The position numbers were made by a program, and so were the translations under genes. From the NCBI GenBank assembly GCA_001769275.1, contig MEOQ01000042.1:1-64000 (forward strand): a DNA stretch of 64,000 nt. Direction: 5' to 3'. Below the pieces are notes generated by a model. It was not told where the DNA came from and ran no database searches. It saw nothing but the letters and a program-made list of their open reading frames with translations. This document shows positions 35,299 through 44,524 of the stretch, in pieces; positions within the stretch are counted from its first letter, which is position 1, and each line of letters starts with the position of its first letter. The stretch is from Bacteroidetes bacterium GWF2_43_63. GTDB taxonomy: Bacteria; Bacteroidota; Bacteroidia; Bacteroidales; DTU049.

Positions 35299-36039
35299 TT
35301 ATTTTTTTGTAAACCAGTTGGCTGGTATGAATGAATAACTGGCGGTAAACTGTGCGAACATATTGTTGAGCGAGTAATCGATTTTTTCGTAGTCATCAAC
35401 AAAAACAGATTCCATTCCGAATGAAATACGGATGTTGATATCGATGCGGTCGCTGGCTTTATAGGTAGTGCCTATCAATGCTCCGTAATCGTATTCTCGA
35501 GTATTTTCGGCAAAATCAAGCACTTCTTCACGTAATGCCGGATCGTAACCGACATACCCGGTAGCTGTTGCATGCGTCTCTGTCTGTGCAAGCCAACCAT
35601 AATATCCACCCACCATTAAAGACCATTTTGACTGACCGATTTTGTACGACAGCAACAAAGGAAATTCAAGATAATAATTATCGAAAGCGCCTTCAGCAGT
35701 GCCATTGAAGAATGTTTCCACATCAAGCCAGACATCGGGATACAAAGGATGCTGCATATGGTCGGTATAAGACATGCTGTCGAGCGGAGTGGTGAAATGA
35801 GCTCCTTTGCGGTTGTACAGTATTTCTGCCTGAATGCTGAATTTTTCTGAGATTTTGTAATTGACAAAAACGCCCAGATTATGACAGGCGAGCGGCGTAC
35901 CTTTGGCGCCTTCCGGAATGTTGCCAAGAGGCAGCGGAGCTCCGATGTTGAATCCGATTTTTGGCCCAATGGTCACATCCTGTGCCGACGAATAATTCGG
36001 CAAAAAAAAGATACTTAAGAAGGCAACAAAAAAACGCAT
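35299..36039 (-). CDS. outer-membrane beta-barrel protein (PorT-like type)
   Basis: A 246-residue protein with a signal peptide (MRFFVAFLSIFFLPNYSSAQ). The mature part begins DVTIGPKIGFNIGAPLPLG and continues with alternating amphipathic strands (FSIQAEILYNRKGAHF, YYLEFPLLLSYKIG, WSLMVGGYYGW, INIRISFGMESVF). This matches the outer-membrane-beta-barrel families with a porT-like domain. Its function is unknown. It shares the TAATG overlap with the upstream gene and abuts mqnC. Confidence 0.8.
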   Translation of the reverse strand: MRFFVAFLSIFFLPNYSSAQDVTIGPKIGFNIGAPLPLGNIPEGAKGTPLACHNLGVFVNYKISEKFSIQAEILYNRKGAHFTTPLDSMSYTDHMQHPLYPDVWLDVETFFNGTAEGAFDNYYLEFPLLLSYKIGQSKWSLMVGGYYGWLAQTETHATATGYVGYDPALREEVLDFAENTREYDYGALIGTTYKASDRIDINIRISFGMESVFVDDYEKIDYSLNNMFAQFTASYSFIPANWFTKK

Positions 36040-36977
36040 TATTTGACCAGTTTGCCGCTGAAGGTTTTTTCTCCTTCAACAATTTTGTACAGAAATATTC
36101 CGTGATTCAAGAAGTCTGACGACGTCTTGTGATTGAGCTCAGAAGTTGACTTTTTGTAAATTAAACGGCCCGAAACATCGTACAGAAAAATGCTGCGATC
36201 AGCATTCGTTCGGAAAGAAAAAATCCAGTTTTCGCCATCGTTCCAAACTTTGCTGAAGGTATTGTCTTCAGCATATCCAACCGGGTAAACAAATTCCACA
36301 TCGTCAATCATCAACGTGCTTCCAATGCCGCCCTCAAACAGATCGCCGTATTTGCTAGATGCAAAAACCACAGAAACAGTATCGGGCGTTGTATTAGAAT
36401 AATATATAAAATCAAGATCAAACAAAGTGTAAGAAGATGCAATATTGGCTGAATACATTTCAGCTCTGGCGATTTCCACTCTTTGCATGCCGTCCCAATA
36501 GGAAAGGATGGCGTAAATGGCGCAGGTGTCCGGAACAGTGGCGCTTCCATTGTTGTAATTGGCCGGCGTATATTTGTAATATCCCTTAATAGATTTCGGT
36601 TTGTCAGTAAACGGAACGCCCCGCAGGGCCTGCGAATTGAATCCATCAGCAACAAATGTTCCTGTGAAAAGATTGCCGGCAGCAGGAACACCAAAAATGC
36701 TTTTTGTTTCAAGATGTGCCGCATAGCTTCCACTATTGCAGTCTGAAGTGCGTTCGCAACAGAAATCATTAACAATGGTAGTCGCAGCATTTGAGTTGGC
36801 CCAGAAACTTGTTGGCTGATTTTCCCAATAACAATTTGAAGGAAACATTACATTGTAATAATTCTGACTCCAATTTTCGAAATCCATTCCGGCGAGCTGG
36901 GTATTCTGAGCTGATACGATGTTTAACAGAGTCAGGAAAAACGCAGTGGGTGCAGAGAATAGTATAAATTTCTTCAT
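36039..36977 (-). CDS. secreted PCMD-domain protein with T9SS tail
   Basis: A 312-residue protein with signal peptide (MKKFILFSAPTAFFLTLLNIVSAQ). The main part matches the putative carbohydrate metabolism domain (MDFENWSQNYYNVMFPSNCYWENQPTSFWANSNAAT, AAGNLFTGTF, YKYTPANYNNGS, DTCAIYAILSYWDG), a beta-jelly-roll fold thought to bind glycans. The C-terminus (about 235-312) is a T9SS-type tail (IFLYDVSGRLIYKKST...GIFLYKIVEGEKTFSGKLVK). First gene of an operon with the barrel gene and mqnC, an odd mixture. Confidence 0.85.
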   Translation of the reverse strand: MKKFILFSAPTAFFLTLLNIVSAQNTQLAGMDFENWSQNYYNVMFPSNCYWENQPTSFWANSNAATTIVNDFCCERTSDCNSGSYAAHLETKSIFGVPAAGNLFTGTFVADGFNSQALRGVPFTDKPKSIKGYYKYTPANYNNGSATVPDTCAIYAILSYWDGMQRVEIARAEMYSANIASSYTLFDLDFIYYSNTTPDTVSVVFASSKYGDLFEGGIGSTLMIDDVEFVYPVGYAEDNTFSKVWNDGENWIFSFRTNADRSIFLYDVSGRLIYKKSTSELNHKTSSDFLNHGIFLYKIVEGEKTFSGKLVK

Positions 36978-37052
36978 GCCGTTTTTTTGCGAAGATAAAA
37001 AACATTTATAAAATCACGGCAAATTGCACTAATCTCAGAAAGTCATCCGATT

Positions 37053-37532
37053 TTAATCCTGTCTTTCAGAGTCTTCAATTTTACACAGTTTGTCCATGAC
37101 ATAAATGTTGATGAGCCAGTAAACGAAAATGAACATAAAGCTATATATCGCGTCAGTAATATAATCAAAAGGAGTTGAATCTAAGCTTGAAACCTGGTAT
37201 GCGAATGCTACTGAGCCAAAAACGGAAATTATAAATAGGGCAATTATACCAATGGTTTGCTGTCGGATTGTTGTAAACTGATATTTGCAAAAAACAGGAA
37301 TAACAATAAGTATTTGAAAAAGAATAGCAATAATAAGGCACAATGGGGCATAATAAAGGAAAAAATGTTTGTATCCTAGTGAAAGTGCGTGATTCTGGCC
37401 AACAATTATGAAAAACAAAAGCAACATCAGAATATTGGCGAATAATCCTGCGACTACCGGAAAAACAACCTTTATGGCTTTCTCCATTACTTCAGAACCC
37501 TTTTTTTGTTGTCTGTTGTCTTTTTCTTTCAT
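37053..37532 (-). CDS. multi-pass membrane protein of unknown function
   Basis: About 159 residues if translation begins at the ATG at 37532 (MKEKDNRQQKKGSEVMEK); an ATG at 37589 gives 178 residues. Four predicted membrane helices follow a basic N-terminus (VVFPVVAGLFANILMLLLFF, FLYYAPLCLIIAILFQILIVI, IIALFIISVFGSVAFAY, YSFMFIFVYWLINIYVM). No family was recognised. Confidence 0.6.
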   Translation of the reverse strand: MKEKDNRQQKKGSEVMEKAIKVVFPVVAGLFANILMLLLFFIIVGQNHALSLGYKHFFLYYAPLCLIIAILFQILIVIPVFCKYQFTTIRQQTIGIIALFIISVFGSVAFAYQVSSLDSTPFDYITDAIYSFMFIFVYWLINIYVMDKLCKIEDSERQD

Positions 37533-37659
37533 TTCTTTTCTCACTAAATTGTCGATATTGATTAATATGCAAAGTTCGGTATTATTCATAATGGCAAGGG
37601 TCAGCCTAATGTTATTATCGACAGAGTCTCTAGTTTTACAAAAGGTTTATACAGGAATA

Positions 37660-37689
37660 TTTGACAAGCCTTAATATTTAGTATTTTTG
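37660..37689 (+). promoter_or_regulatory. promoter of the M17 aminopeptidase gene
   Basis: TTTG at 37660-37663 and TATTTTTG at 37682-37689 with 18 bp between, a good match to the Bacteroidota consensus, and 14 bp before the ATG. Confidence 0.7.
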
Positions 37690-37703
37690 TAAAAACAAAA
37701 ATC

Positions 37704-39149
37704 ATGGAAGTCAAAATTGGACTATATCGCCGCCGCACTGTAGTAGGCACTACCGTTTATCTGACCGATTCGCCCGAAAGTCTGCCTGCCGGCTTGTTTT
37801 CGAAGGAGGAAAAGGCGTATATGAAAACCCGGCTGCGAAAAGACAAAGCTAAAATTGTGTATTTCAACCGACTTCCAAATTTGGACATTGTGGCTTTTAT
37901 TCCTGAAAAAATCAAGCAGGAATCGGATCTTGAGAAGCTTCGTCGCCTTGGTAACGATGTTGTAAAAATCACGAATAAGGAGAAAATTCAGGAAATATCG
38001 CTGGATGTTTATCTCGAAGAACAAGCGCTGACGCAATATTTTCTGGAAGGAATGCTGCTTGGCAATTACGAGTTTCTGAAGTATAAAACAAACAACGAAC
38101 CCAAGAAGCACCTTAATTCAATTTTGATTCGCCAGACAATGGTGGAACATGTTCATATATTTGAATTGATGCGTATGCATAATGCTGTCTCTTTTGCTCG
38201 TGATCTGGTGAATGAGATTCCATCGGCGCTTACTTCTGTTTCGTTTCCTAAGCAGATTGCTTCTTTTCTGAAAGATGTTCCGGTGAAAGTTGAGGTACTT
38301 TCAAAACAAAAAATCACAGCGCTGAAAATGGGTGGATTGCTTGGCGTAAACAGGGGCAGCGTTGATGAACCAACTTTTACTATTTTGGAATACAAGCCCA
38401 AAAAACATGTCAATAAAAAACCATTTATTCTCGTTGGCAAAGGGGTAATGTACGACACAGGCGGACTGAATCTTAAACCCGGCGCTTCTATGGCCGATAT
38501 GAAATGCGATATGTCGGGCGGAGCTGCTGTGGCCGGTGCCCTGCAATTAATTGCATCCATGCAGCTGCCGGTTTATGTGGTCGGACTGATTCCGGCTACC
38601 GACAATCGTCCGGGAGGCAATGCCTATGCGCCTGGCGACGTGCTCACTATGATGAACGGAAAAACGGTCGAAATACAAAACACCGACGCCGAAGGCCGTC
38701 TCATTCTCGCCGACGCACTGGCCTATGCTCAGAAATATGATCCGGCTGTTGTTATTGATATTGCAACTCTCACCGGAGCCGCTCATGCTGCTATAGGTCA
38801 TTATGCCATTGTTGGTATGGAATCAGGAGCCTCTGGTTATTTCGAACGTCTGCATGCTGCTGCTGAAGAGGTTTTTGAACGTATTGTCGAGTTTCCTTTT
38901 TGGGATGAATATGCCGAACAGCTTAAATCGAGTGTAGCTGACATGGCCAATATCGGAGGCAAGTATGCCGGTGCCATCACAGCAGGAAAGTTTCTCGAAA
39001 AATTTACCGACTATCCATATATCCATCTCGATATCGCTGGCCCTGCCTTTATGGAAAGCGCCTGGAATTACTGGCCACAGGGCGGAACCGGTGTCGGCGT
39101 GCGGCTTTTCTATCAGTTCCTGAAAGACGAAGCGGAGCGAAAGAGATGA
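37704..39149 (+). CDS. leucyl aminopeptidase family (M17) metallopeptidase
   Basis: A 481-residue cytosolic aminopeptidase. The N-terminal domain is less conserved (about 1-165). In the catalytic domain the metal and substrate residues are visible: K246 and D251 (GKGVMYDTGGLNLKP), an Asp in KCDMSGGAA, and D328 and E330 (NTDAEGRLIL). It should act as a two-zinc hexameric enzyme that removes N-terminal residues from peptides. Whether it corresponds to PepA or PepB is not decided. The gene is monocistronic with its own promoter. Confidence 0.93.
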   Translation: MEVKIGLYRRRTVVGTTVYLTDSPESLPAGLFSKEEKAYMKTRLRKDKAKIVYFNRLPNLDIVAFIPEKIKQESDLEKLRRLGNDVVKITNKEKIQEISLDVYLEEQALTQYFLEGMLLGNYEFLKYKTNNEPKKHLNSILIRQTMVEHVHIFELMRMHNAVSFARDLVNEIPSALTSVSFPKQIASFLKDVPVKVEVLSKQKITALKMGGLLGVNRGSVDEPTFTILEYKPKKHVNKKPFILVGKGVMYDTGGLNLKPGASMADMKCDMSGGAAVAGALQLIASMQLPVYVVGLIPATDNRPGGNAYAPGDVLTMMNGKTVEIQNTDAEGRLILADALAYAQKYDPAVVIDIATLTGAAHAAIGHYAIVGMESGASGYFERLHAAAEEVFERIVEFPFWDEYAEQLKSSVADMANIGGKYAGAITAGKFLEKFTDYPYIHLDIAGPAFMESAWNYWPQGGTGVGVRLFYQFLKDEAERKR

Positions 39150-39246
39150 TATCAGATATTCGATTTGCTCCCGACCGTCCAGAGTCACGAAGTGTCCTGG
39201 AAGAGTCGGTGAGAAGAATAACCAGAACCTCCAAATTTTCCAGAAT

Positions 39247-40107
39247 ATGAAATATCTTTCATTTTTTCTTCTGCTTATTTCATTTAGCGCAACAGCGCAG
39301 AAACCCGCCTATGTGCTTTCAAATCCTGCGGGTAAAGAAGTTGGCTGGACAACATTTATTGATCAGCTCGCTGTTGCCGACATTGTATTTATCGGCGAAT
39401 ACCACAACAACCCGATCTGTCACTGGATGGAATATGAAATTACTGCGGCGCTTCACGAAAAGAAGGCCGGAAAAATTATATTGGGTGCCGAAATGTTCGA
39501 AACCGACAACCAGCTATTGCTTGATGAATATCTGGCCGGCAAAATCAAACAGAAAAATTTCGAGGACGAAGCAAAACTGTGGAATAATTATCAGACCGAC
39601 TATAAACCACTGATTGAATTTGCCAAAGAAAAGAAGCTGACATTTGTAGCTTCAAACATTCCGCGCCGCTATGCGTCGATGGTGGCTGCAGGCGGATTTG
39701 AGGCACTTGATTCATTAAGTGCTGACGCAAAAAATTTTATGGCAACATTGCCCATGGCCTACGACGAAAATCTGAATTGCTATAAAAGTATGATGAGTAT
39801 GGGCGGCATGGGCGGAGGTCACGCAAACGCCAATCTGCCAAAGGCGCAGGCCGCCAAAGATGCAACCATGGCGCAATTCATTCTGCAGAACATGAAACCC
39901 GGACACACCTTTATTCATTATAATGGCTCTTTTCACAGCGATTACGGCGAAGGCATTGCATGGTATATTAAAAAGAAAAATTCTGCTTTAAAAATCATAG
40001 TCATCTCCGTTTCAGAAGTGGATGACATTCTGAATCCCGCTCCGGAAGACCTGAACAAAGGTGATTTCACCATTCTTGTTCCGGCTTCGATGACGAAGAC
40101 GTATTGA
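39247..40107 (+). CDS. ChaN/Tiki-type haem-binding uptake family protein
   Basis: A 286-residue exported protein (signal MKYLSFFLLLISFSATAQ). The family motifs are VFIGEYHNNPICHWMEYEI, ILGAEMFETDNQ, ASNIPRRYASMVAA and FIHYNGSFHSDYGEGI, as in ChaN-like haem-binding lipoproteins of the erythromycin-esterase/Tiki fold. The GEYHNN and NGSFHSDYG His/Glu residues, which form the potential metal or haem site, are kept. A Met/Gly-rich loop (SMMSMGGMGGGHANANL) lies at about 180-196, a possible metal-binding insertion. It could take part in iron or haem acquisition. Confidence 0.85.
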   Translation: MKYLSFFLLLISFSATAQKPAYVLSNPAGKEVGWTTFIDQLAVADIVFIGEYHNNPICHWMEYEITAALHEKKAGKIILGAEMFETDNQLLLDEYLAGKIKQKNFEDEAKLWNNYQTDYKPLIEFAKEKKLTFVASNIPRRYASMVAAGGFEALDSLSADAKNFMATLPMAYDENLNCYKSMMSMGGMGGGHANANLPKAQAAKDATMAQFILQNMKPGHTFIHYNGSFHSDYGEGIAWYIKKKNSALKIIVISVSEVDDILNPAPEDLNKGDFTILVPASMTKTY

Positions 40108-40158
40108 TAGTAGCCTCCTAATAATTCACGGGCTTCATATTTTTCACTACAAACATTG

Positions 40159-42630
40159 ATGAATAGAATAATAATTTTTACTGTTTCTTTATTTGTTGTA
40201 CGTTTTTTAAATGCTCAACCCTGCGCACTTGAATCTGAAATTGCTGTCCTTAAAATGAATTGCAGCACTCAGAATAGTGCTTCGGATAGTGTTCTGCAAA
40301 ACTTGAACAAACTTAGTTTTTTATATATAAAACATGGAAACATTGACGAAGCAGTATCACTTAATGATTTTGTAATCAAATCACTTTATAAAAATGGAAT
40401 AAAAGTAACCCCTGCATTGACTGGAGCATTGGATGTTAAAGGTCACATTTTATATTCTGTGAATGATATTGAAGAAGCAAAGCGTGTGTGGGAACTTTCC
40501 TTATCAGTTAAGCGCCGTTTTTTTTCAAACAGGAAAGGCCTGCTTGCCGAAAGTTACAGTAATCTGGCGCGGTGTTTTAATTATATGATTGCCATCGACA
40601 GCGCCATGATTTATTCATCAGAGGCAGTTGAGCTAATTAATTCATGCTCCATTGAAGAGCGTAACAAAGTAAATGCTCCGGAGATTTTGCGGACATATGT
40701 TTATGCGTACAAAATTTATTATATGCGCGGTAATGAAAAGAAAACTTGTATTCAGGTAGCAGCAAAACTTGACTCTATCGCCGCAATACCGCACCCATGG
40801 CTGAATTATTACCTGCCTGATTTTATTCATGACAAGGCAAATGCATTTACTGACCTTGCCCTTCATTTTCGTGATGAGCCTTCCAATAAGAATCCCGATC
40901 GTGCATTTTCTGAGTATTGTTATATCAGGGCACAGGAACTTTATGACAGGGAGTTGTATCTTAGAAACAAATTCAATGACAACCCAAATCCGTTATCAAC
41001 ACTGTATTTCACAAAGGCGCTGGTTCAAAAGTATACTTTTGGGAATACGATTGACAATAATTTGAATTGCTTGAGTTATGCGAACCAATCAATTCAGATT
41101 CTTAATGAAAACAATGTGTCAGGGAAGCTTGACCGTATGTTTTTTAAAACAGGCAAATTGAATGTGATGATGTTTAAGAGTGATTTTCTTATCAATTTAT
41201 ATCTTCTTCAAAAAAAGAAAGAACATTTGAACGAGTTGTATGCAAATACTTCAGCTGCATATGAAGTATATATTGACTTAATTAATAATCTGAAAACAGA
41301 CAAACTGGGATCTGTTTTTGAAGTGTATAATTTATTTCAGTTTGATGCTTTGATTTTTGCCGAACTGGAACTGTACAAGTTAACCGGCAATAAAAAATAT
41401 TTAACGGATGCTTTTTGCCACAGTCAGCAATCGAGATACCTTGATTTGCTTGCTTCCCGGAAGGAAAAACAAAACAGTAAATACAACGAACAATATTTTA
41501 TTGATGGGATACAAAAAAATATTTTTTTCACTAAATATACAAGGCATGTTTTTCTTGATTATTATTCATCATATTATAATCCTTTCGTGATATTCATTGT
41601 GTCAAACGGGGAATTGAACTATTATACCGGAACAAAACCCGATTTTTCTGATTTGTCTGTACTTGCCAATCCTGAATTTATAAACGACACACAAGATTCG
41701 GTTTATATTGCTTTGAATTCATTATACAATTCATTTATAAAGCCTGTTTGCGGATATATGATTGGGAAACGATTTGTTCACATCTCCTCTAAGGCTGATT
41801 TTTGCAATGTGCCGTTTGATGCATTACTTCCCGATTTAAAAAATAAAAATCATTTTTTTGGTGATGAATACAACATTCAGAATCGCTTTTCCTTATTGAT
41901 TAATCCACTATTCAGAAAGGACCATTTCGATAGTAATGTAGCGGTTTTTACGGTGAATCCAAGTTATAAGAAGTATCCTGACTTATTGTTCAACCGCAAA
42001 CTGTGCGATGATTTAAAACATCAATACGATGCTGTTTCGGCAAATCATTTAAAGGAAATTGAAAATTCGAATCCCTATATTTTACAGATAAGTGCGCATG
42101 GCTATTTCGATAGCTCGATAATGAAACCAGCATTGCTACTTAATGATTCAGCTGTTGTGACGTATAGTGAAATTGAAAATCTTTTATCAACGCCAATAAT
42201 TGCCTGCTTGATTATGTGCGAAAGTGGGAAAGGCGTTTTAAAAATGTACGAAGGCTCCGATAACCTTGGACGTAGTTTTGCAGTAAACGGCACTCCTGCT
42301 GTTATCACTTCTTTATGGAAAGCTGATGATAAGGCTTCTGCTCTGATAATGTCTTCATTTTACCGCTTTCTGAGCGAGGGATATCCCGTTCACGCAGCTT
42401 TGGTTGAGGCAAAAGCTTTGTTCAGGAAAGAACATCCCGAAATGGCTCATCCGTTTTACTGGGCTTCGATACAATGTACAGGCGATAATCTGACTGTTTC
42501 ATTAAAGAGTACTCAAAGGAAAAATCAGTATTTTGTGTTAGCAGCCGTAGCGGGATCGGCTGTGCTGGCTGGATTGCTGTTGCTGGTGTTTTTACGCCGA
42601 CGGAAAAAGTTGAGTCAGAATAAGAAATAA
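40159..42630 (+). CDS. exported, membrane-tethered CHAT-domain (caspase-like) protein with TPR-like repeats
   Basis: An 823-residue protein from the ATG at 40159. A signal peptide (about 1-20, ending NAQ), a long helical TPR-like region (about 20-450) and a C-terminal CHAT domain (about 550-785) are followed by one transmembrane helix (about 795-815) and an RRRKK tail. The tail charge predicts that the CHAT domain faces the periplasm. The catalytic dyad is visible: H647 (ISAHGYFD) and C687 (MCESGKG), followed by FAVNGTPAVITSLWKADDKAS and HPFYWASIQCTGD. It is therefore likely an active cysteine protease. It faces the anti-sigma and sigma genes, 9 bp away in convergent orientation; this trio recurs in Bacteroidota, from memory. 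Confidence 0.9.
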   Translation: MNRIIIFTVSLFVVRFLNAQPCALESEIAVLKMNCSTQNSASDSVLQNLNKLSFLYIKHGNIDEAVSLNDFVIKSLYKNGIKVTPALTGALDVKGHILYSVNDIEEAKRVWELSLSVKRRFFSNRKGLLAESYSNLARCFNYMIAIDSAMIYSSEAVELINSCSIEERNKVNAPEILRTYVYAYKIYYMRGNEKKTCIQVAAKLDSIAAIPHPWLNYYLPDFIHDKANAFTDLALHFRDEPSNKNPDRAFSEYCYIRAQELYDRELYLRNKFNDNPNPLSTLYFTKALVQKYTFGNTIDNNLNCLSYANQSIQILNENNVSGKLDRMFFKTGKLNVMMFKSDFLINLYLLQKKKEHLNELYANTSAAYEVYIDLINNLKTDKLGSVFEVYNLFQFDALIFAELELYKLTGNKKYLTDAFCHSQQSRYLDLLASRKEKQNSKYNEQYFIDGIQKNIFFTKYTRHVFLDYYSSYYNPFVIFIVSNGELNYYTGTKPDFSDLSVLANPEFINDTQDSVYIALNSLYNSFIKPVCGYMIGKRFVHISSKADFCNVPFDALLPDLKNKNHFFGDEYNIQNRFSLLINPLFRKDHFDSNVAVFTVNPSYKKYPDLLFNRKLCDDLKHQYDAVSANHLKEIENSNPYILQISAHGYFDSSIMKPALLLNDSAVVTYSEIENLLSTPIIACLIMCESGKGVLKMYEGSDNLGRSFAVNGTPAVITSLWKADDKASALIMSSFYRFLSEGYPVHAALVEAKALFRKEHPEMAHPFYWASIQCTGDNLTVSLKSTQRKNQYFVLAAVAGSAVLAGLLLLVFLRRRKKLSQNKK

Positions 42631-42639
42631 AAATCCGTT

Positions 42640-43401
42640 TTATTTGTTGAAATACTCTTCACACAGCAATGCTGATGCACTTTTACTGAATGAGTGATGC
42701 GGATTGTTTTGAATTTTTTCAAGACTTATTGCCGCTTCTGCTTTTTTATCTTCAGCTACCAGCGTTAAAGCCAGCCACCATTCCGCTTTTTGATTCCAAA
42801 CAGATTCCTTTTCCAAAAGAAGTTTTTTGAGATTCTTTTCGGCCATTGAATAATTGTTTGTTTCAAAATGACAGAGGGCGGAAAAGTATAACAAGGTGTC
42901 ATTGACGGGTTTTTTGCTTAGCATTTCGTTGAAATTGCGCCCTGCGGCGGAAAAGTCTCCCGACCGGAAAAGATTCATCGCCTCGTTGAAATTAATATTT
43001 GTAGTATGATCCATCAATACCGGCAAACCTGGCTCGGAGGGTTTGTATTTCGTGGCCAGTTCTATGGTATTTGATTGATTACTGCGCAATGATGGATACA
43101 GGATGGCAAACAAAGCGAGCATAAGTATCAGAATGGCAGCTGCACGAAATACGATACGCCGTATAGGCTTTCTGTTGCCGCGCTTGTCGCTGAATCCGGC
43201 TTCTTTGTTTTTTAATACCGACCTCAGATTTTTCTCGTCTTCTTCTTTAATCTTGTCAATTAATGTGCGCAATATTTCAACATTGGTTACCAACTCTTCG
43301 TCAGCAATCATGCGTTTTTCAAATGCCGCTGCTTCCTGCTCCGTCATCCGGTGCAACAGGTATGATTCTGCCAGTTCTATGTCTTTTTCTTCATCCATCA
43401 T
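42640..43401 (-). CDS. membrane anti-sigma-like protein with periplasmic TPR domain
   Basis: A 253-residue protein from the ATG at 43401; the one at 43398 is equally possible. The cytosolic N-terminus has the anti-sigma-like pattern LAESYLLHRMTEQEAAAFEKRMIADEELV. One transmembrane helix lies at about 81-100 (IVFRAAAILILMLALFAILY). The periplasmic part is TPR-like (INFNEAMNLFRSGDFSAAGRNFNEML, YFSALCHFETNNYSMAEKNLKKLL). It overlaps the sigma gene stop (ATGA), so both are made together. The inferred role is to hold the sigma factor at the membrane until a periplasmic signal arrives; the TPR part might bind the CHAT protein. Confidence 0.8.
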   Translation of the reverse strand: MMDEEKDIELAESYLLHRMTEQEAAAFEKRMIADEELVTNVEILRTLIDKIKEEDEKNLRSVLKNKEAGFSDKRGNRKPIRRIVFRAAAILILMLALFAILYPSLRSNQSNTIELATKYKPSEPGLPVLMDHTTNINFNEAMNLFRSGDFSAAGRNFNEMLSKKPVNDTLLYFSALCHFETNNYSMAEKNLKKLLLEKESVWNQKAEWWLALTLVAEDKKAEAAISLEKIQNNPHHSFSKSASALLCEEYFNK

Positions 43402-43982
43402 AATACACTCAAACAAACCAACAGAATTTTTTTTGCTTTTAATGACAAGCGTTTCAGTATATCAAACTTTCGCTTGCGAAGGGCTCCTTCGCTAATGCCC
43501 AGATCAGCAGCAATTTCTTTCAGAGGTTGCTCCTGTATATAATATTGATCCAGAATCACCCTTTCCTCTTCGGAGAGTTCGGTCAGAAACGCTCCCACCT
43601 GTTTTTTTATATGCTCCGAATTGCTTTTTGTTTCCATCAGATTCACATCGCATGTGTTCCCATTAATCAATTCGTGCGAACAAAAGTTACCATGCAGGAG
43701 CTTTCTTTTCTGCAGGTTGATTAGTTTGAATTTGCCAATCGAAAACAAATAAGTTTTAACCGAAGAATTCATCTCCGTCAAACGTTTGTCTCTGATATTT
43801 TCATACAATGCAATCACGGCTTCCTGAAAAGCATCGGCGCATTCTTCTTCTGTGCAGCCCGATTTTTTGCAGCCAAAGCGTATGAAATCGTTTCGGTATA
43901 CGGCATACAAATCGCCGAAAACAACATGGTTTCCTGCTGTAATAGCTTGCTGCAATATGTGAAACGACACCTCCGGATTCAT
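43398..43982 (-). CDS. ECF-type RNA polymerase sigma factor
   Basis: A 194-residue protein from the ATG at 43982. Region 2 (about 25-90, FGDLYAVYRNDFIRFGCKKSGCTEEECADAFQEAVIALYENI) and region 4 with its HTH (about 140-190, LSEEERVILDQYYIQEQPLKEIAADLGISEGALRKRKFDILKRL) are clear. A Cys-rich patch (GCKKSGCTEEEC) is unusual but not otherwise explained. A TAAGTTTG box lies on the minus strand only about 5 nt before the ATG (43988-43995), suggesting a very short leader. It probably drives its own operon and unknown targets. Confidence 0.9.
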   Translation of the reverse strand: MNPEVSFHILQQAITAGNHVVFGDLYAVYRNDFIRFGCKKSGCTEEECADAFQEAVIALYENIRDKRLTEMNSSVKTYLFSIGKFKLINLQKRKLLHGNFCSHELINGNTCDVNLMETKSNSEHIKKQVGAFLTELSEEERVILDQYYIQEQPLKEIAADLGISEGALRKRKFDILKRLSLKAKKILLVCLSVL

Positions 43983-44166
43983 TGTCGCAAACTTACGTAA
44001 AAATGTGATATACATAGGTTGCATTTTCGATTATTAATAATCTTTATTCTTTTGTATCGCGAAAAAGTTCAAAACGTCTATTAAATCAATCATAATCAGA
44101 AATATACAATATTTATTACGCATTGTAACATTTACATTTTTCGATTGATTAATACGGTATAAAACC

Positions 44167-44203
44167 AAAAAACGCGGAAGCCGAAAAGCGGGAAGAGAGT
44201 AGG
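44167..44203 (+). repeat. 37-bp repeat, copy 1
   Basis: Begins aaaaaacgcggaagccgaaa and ends gagagtagg. Three copies are perfect over 37 bp (44167, 45396, 46882), all in the direction of the genes. The ATG of the first gene lies 22 bp after this copy. The flanking sequence differs between copies. Confidence 0.92.
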
Positions 44204-44225
44204 CATGGATTAAAATAAGAGAAAA

Positions 44226-44495
44226 ATGAAAAAGAAAATTTTGTTTGGATTTGCTATTCTAATCATTTCAAGTTTGTTAGTTTTTCAAGTTGGCTGCTCT
44301 GGAAAAAAATCAAACAACAAAAGTTCTTCAGATTCTAAAGTCACTACAGAATCTAGCCAATCTTCTTATGATTGTCCTCATTGTAATGGGTCGGGTGAAA
44401 GAATAAACAATGTAACAGGAGAATATACAACTTGCTCATCTTGCGGTGGAGATGGAAAAGTTACTAAGGAACAATATGACCATTTAAGTAAATAG
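44226..44495 (+). CDS. small lipoprotein with DnaJ-type zinc-finger module
   Basis: An 89-residue protein. The signal peptide ends in a lipobox (VFQVGC, Cys24). After a Ser/Lys-rich linker the protein has CPHCNGSGE and CSSCGGDGK: two CxxCxGxG repeats, one half of the DnaJ zinc-binding module. The exported, lipidated context is unusual for this motif. Zinc or thiol binding outside the cytosol is inferred. First gene of the first repeat-headed unit. Confidence 0.8.
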   Translation: MKKKILFGFAILIISSLLVFQVGCSGKKSNNKSSSDSKVTTESSQSSYDCPHCNGSGERINNVTGEYTTCSSCGGDGKVTKEQYDHLSK

Positions 44496-44524
44496 TAGTG
44501 AATCAAAATTTTAATAATAACAAA

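Noticed and set aside
39247-40107. Toxin or esterase assignment for the ChaN-like gene
   Set aside because: The erythromycin-esterase-like fold is shared, but the GEYHNN and NGSFHSDYG motifs fit the ChaN group better.
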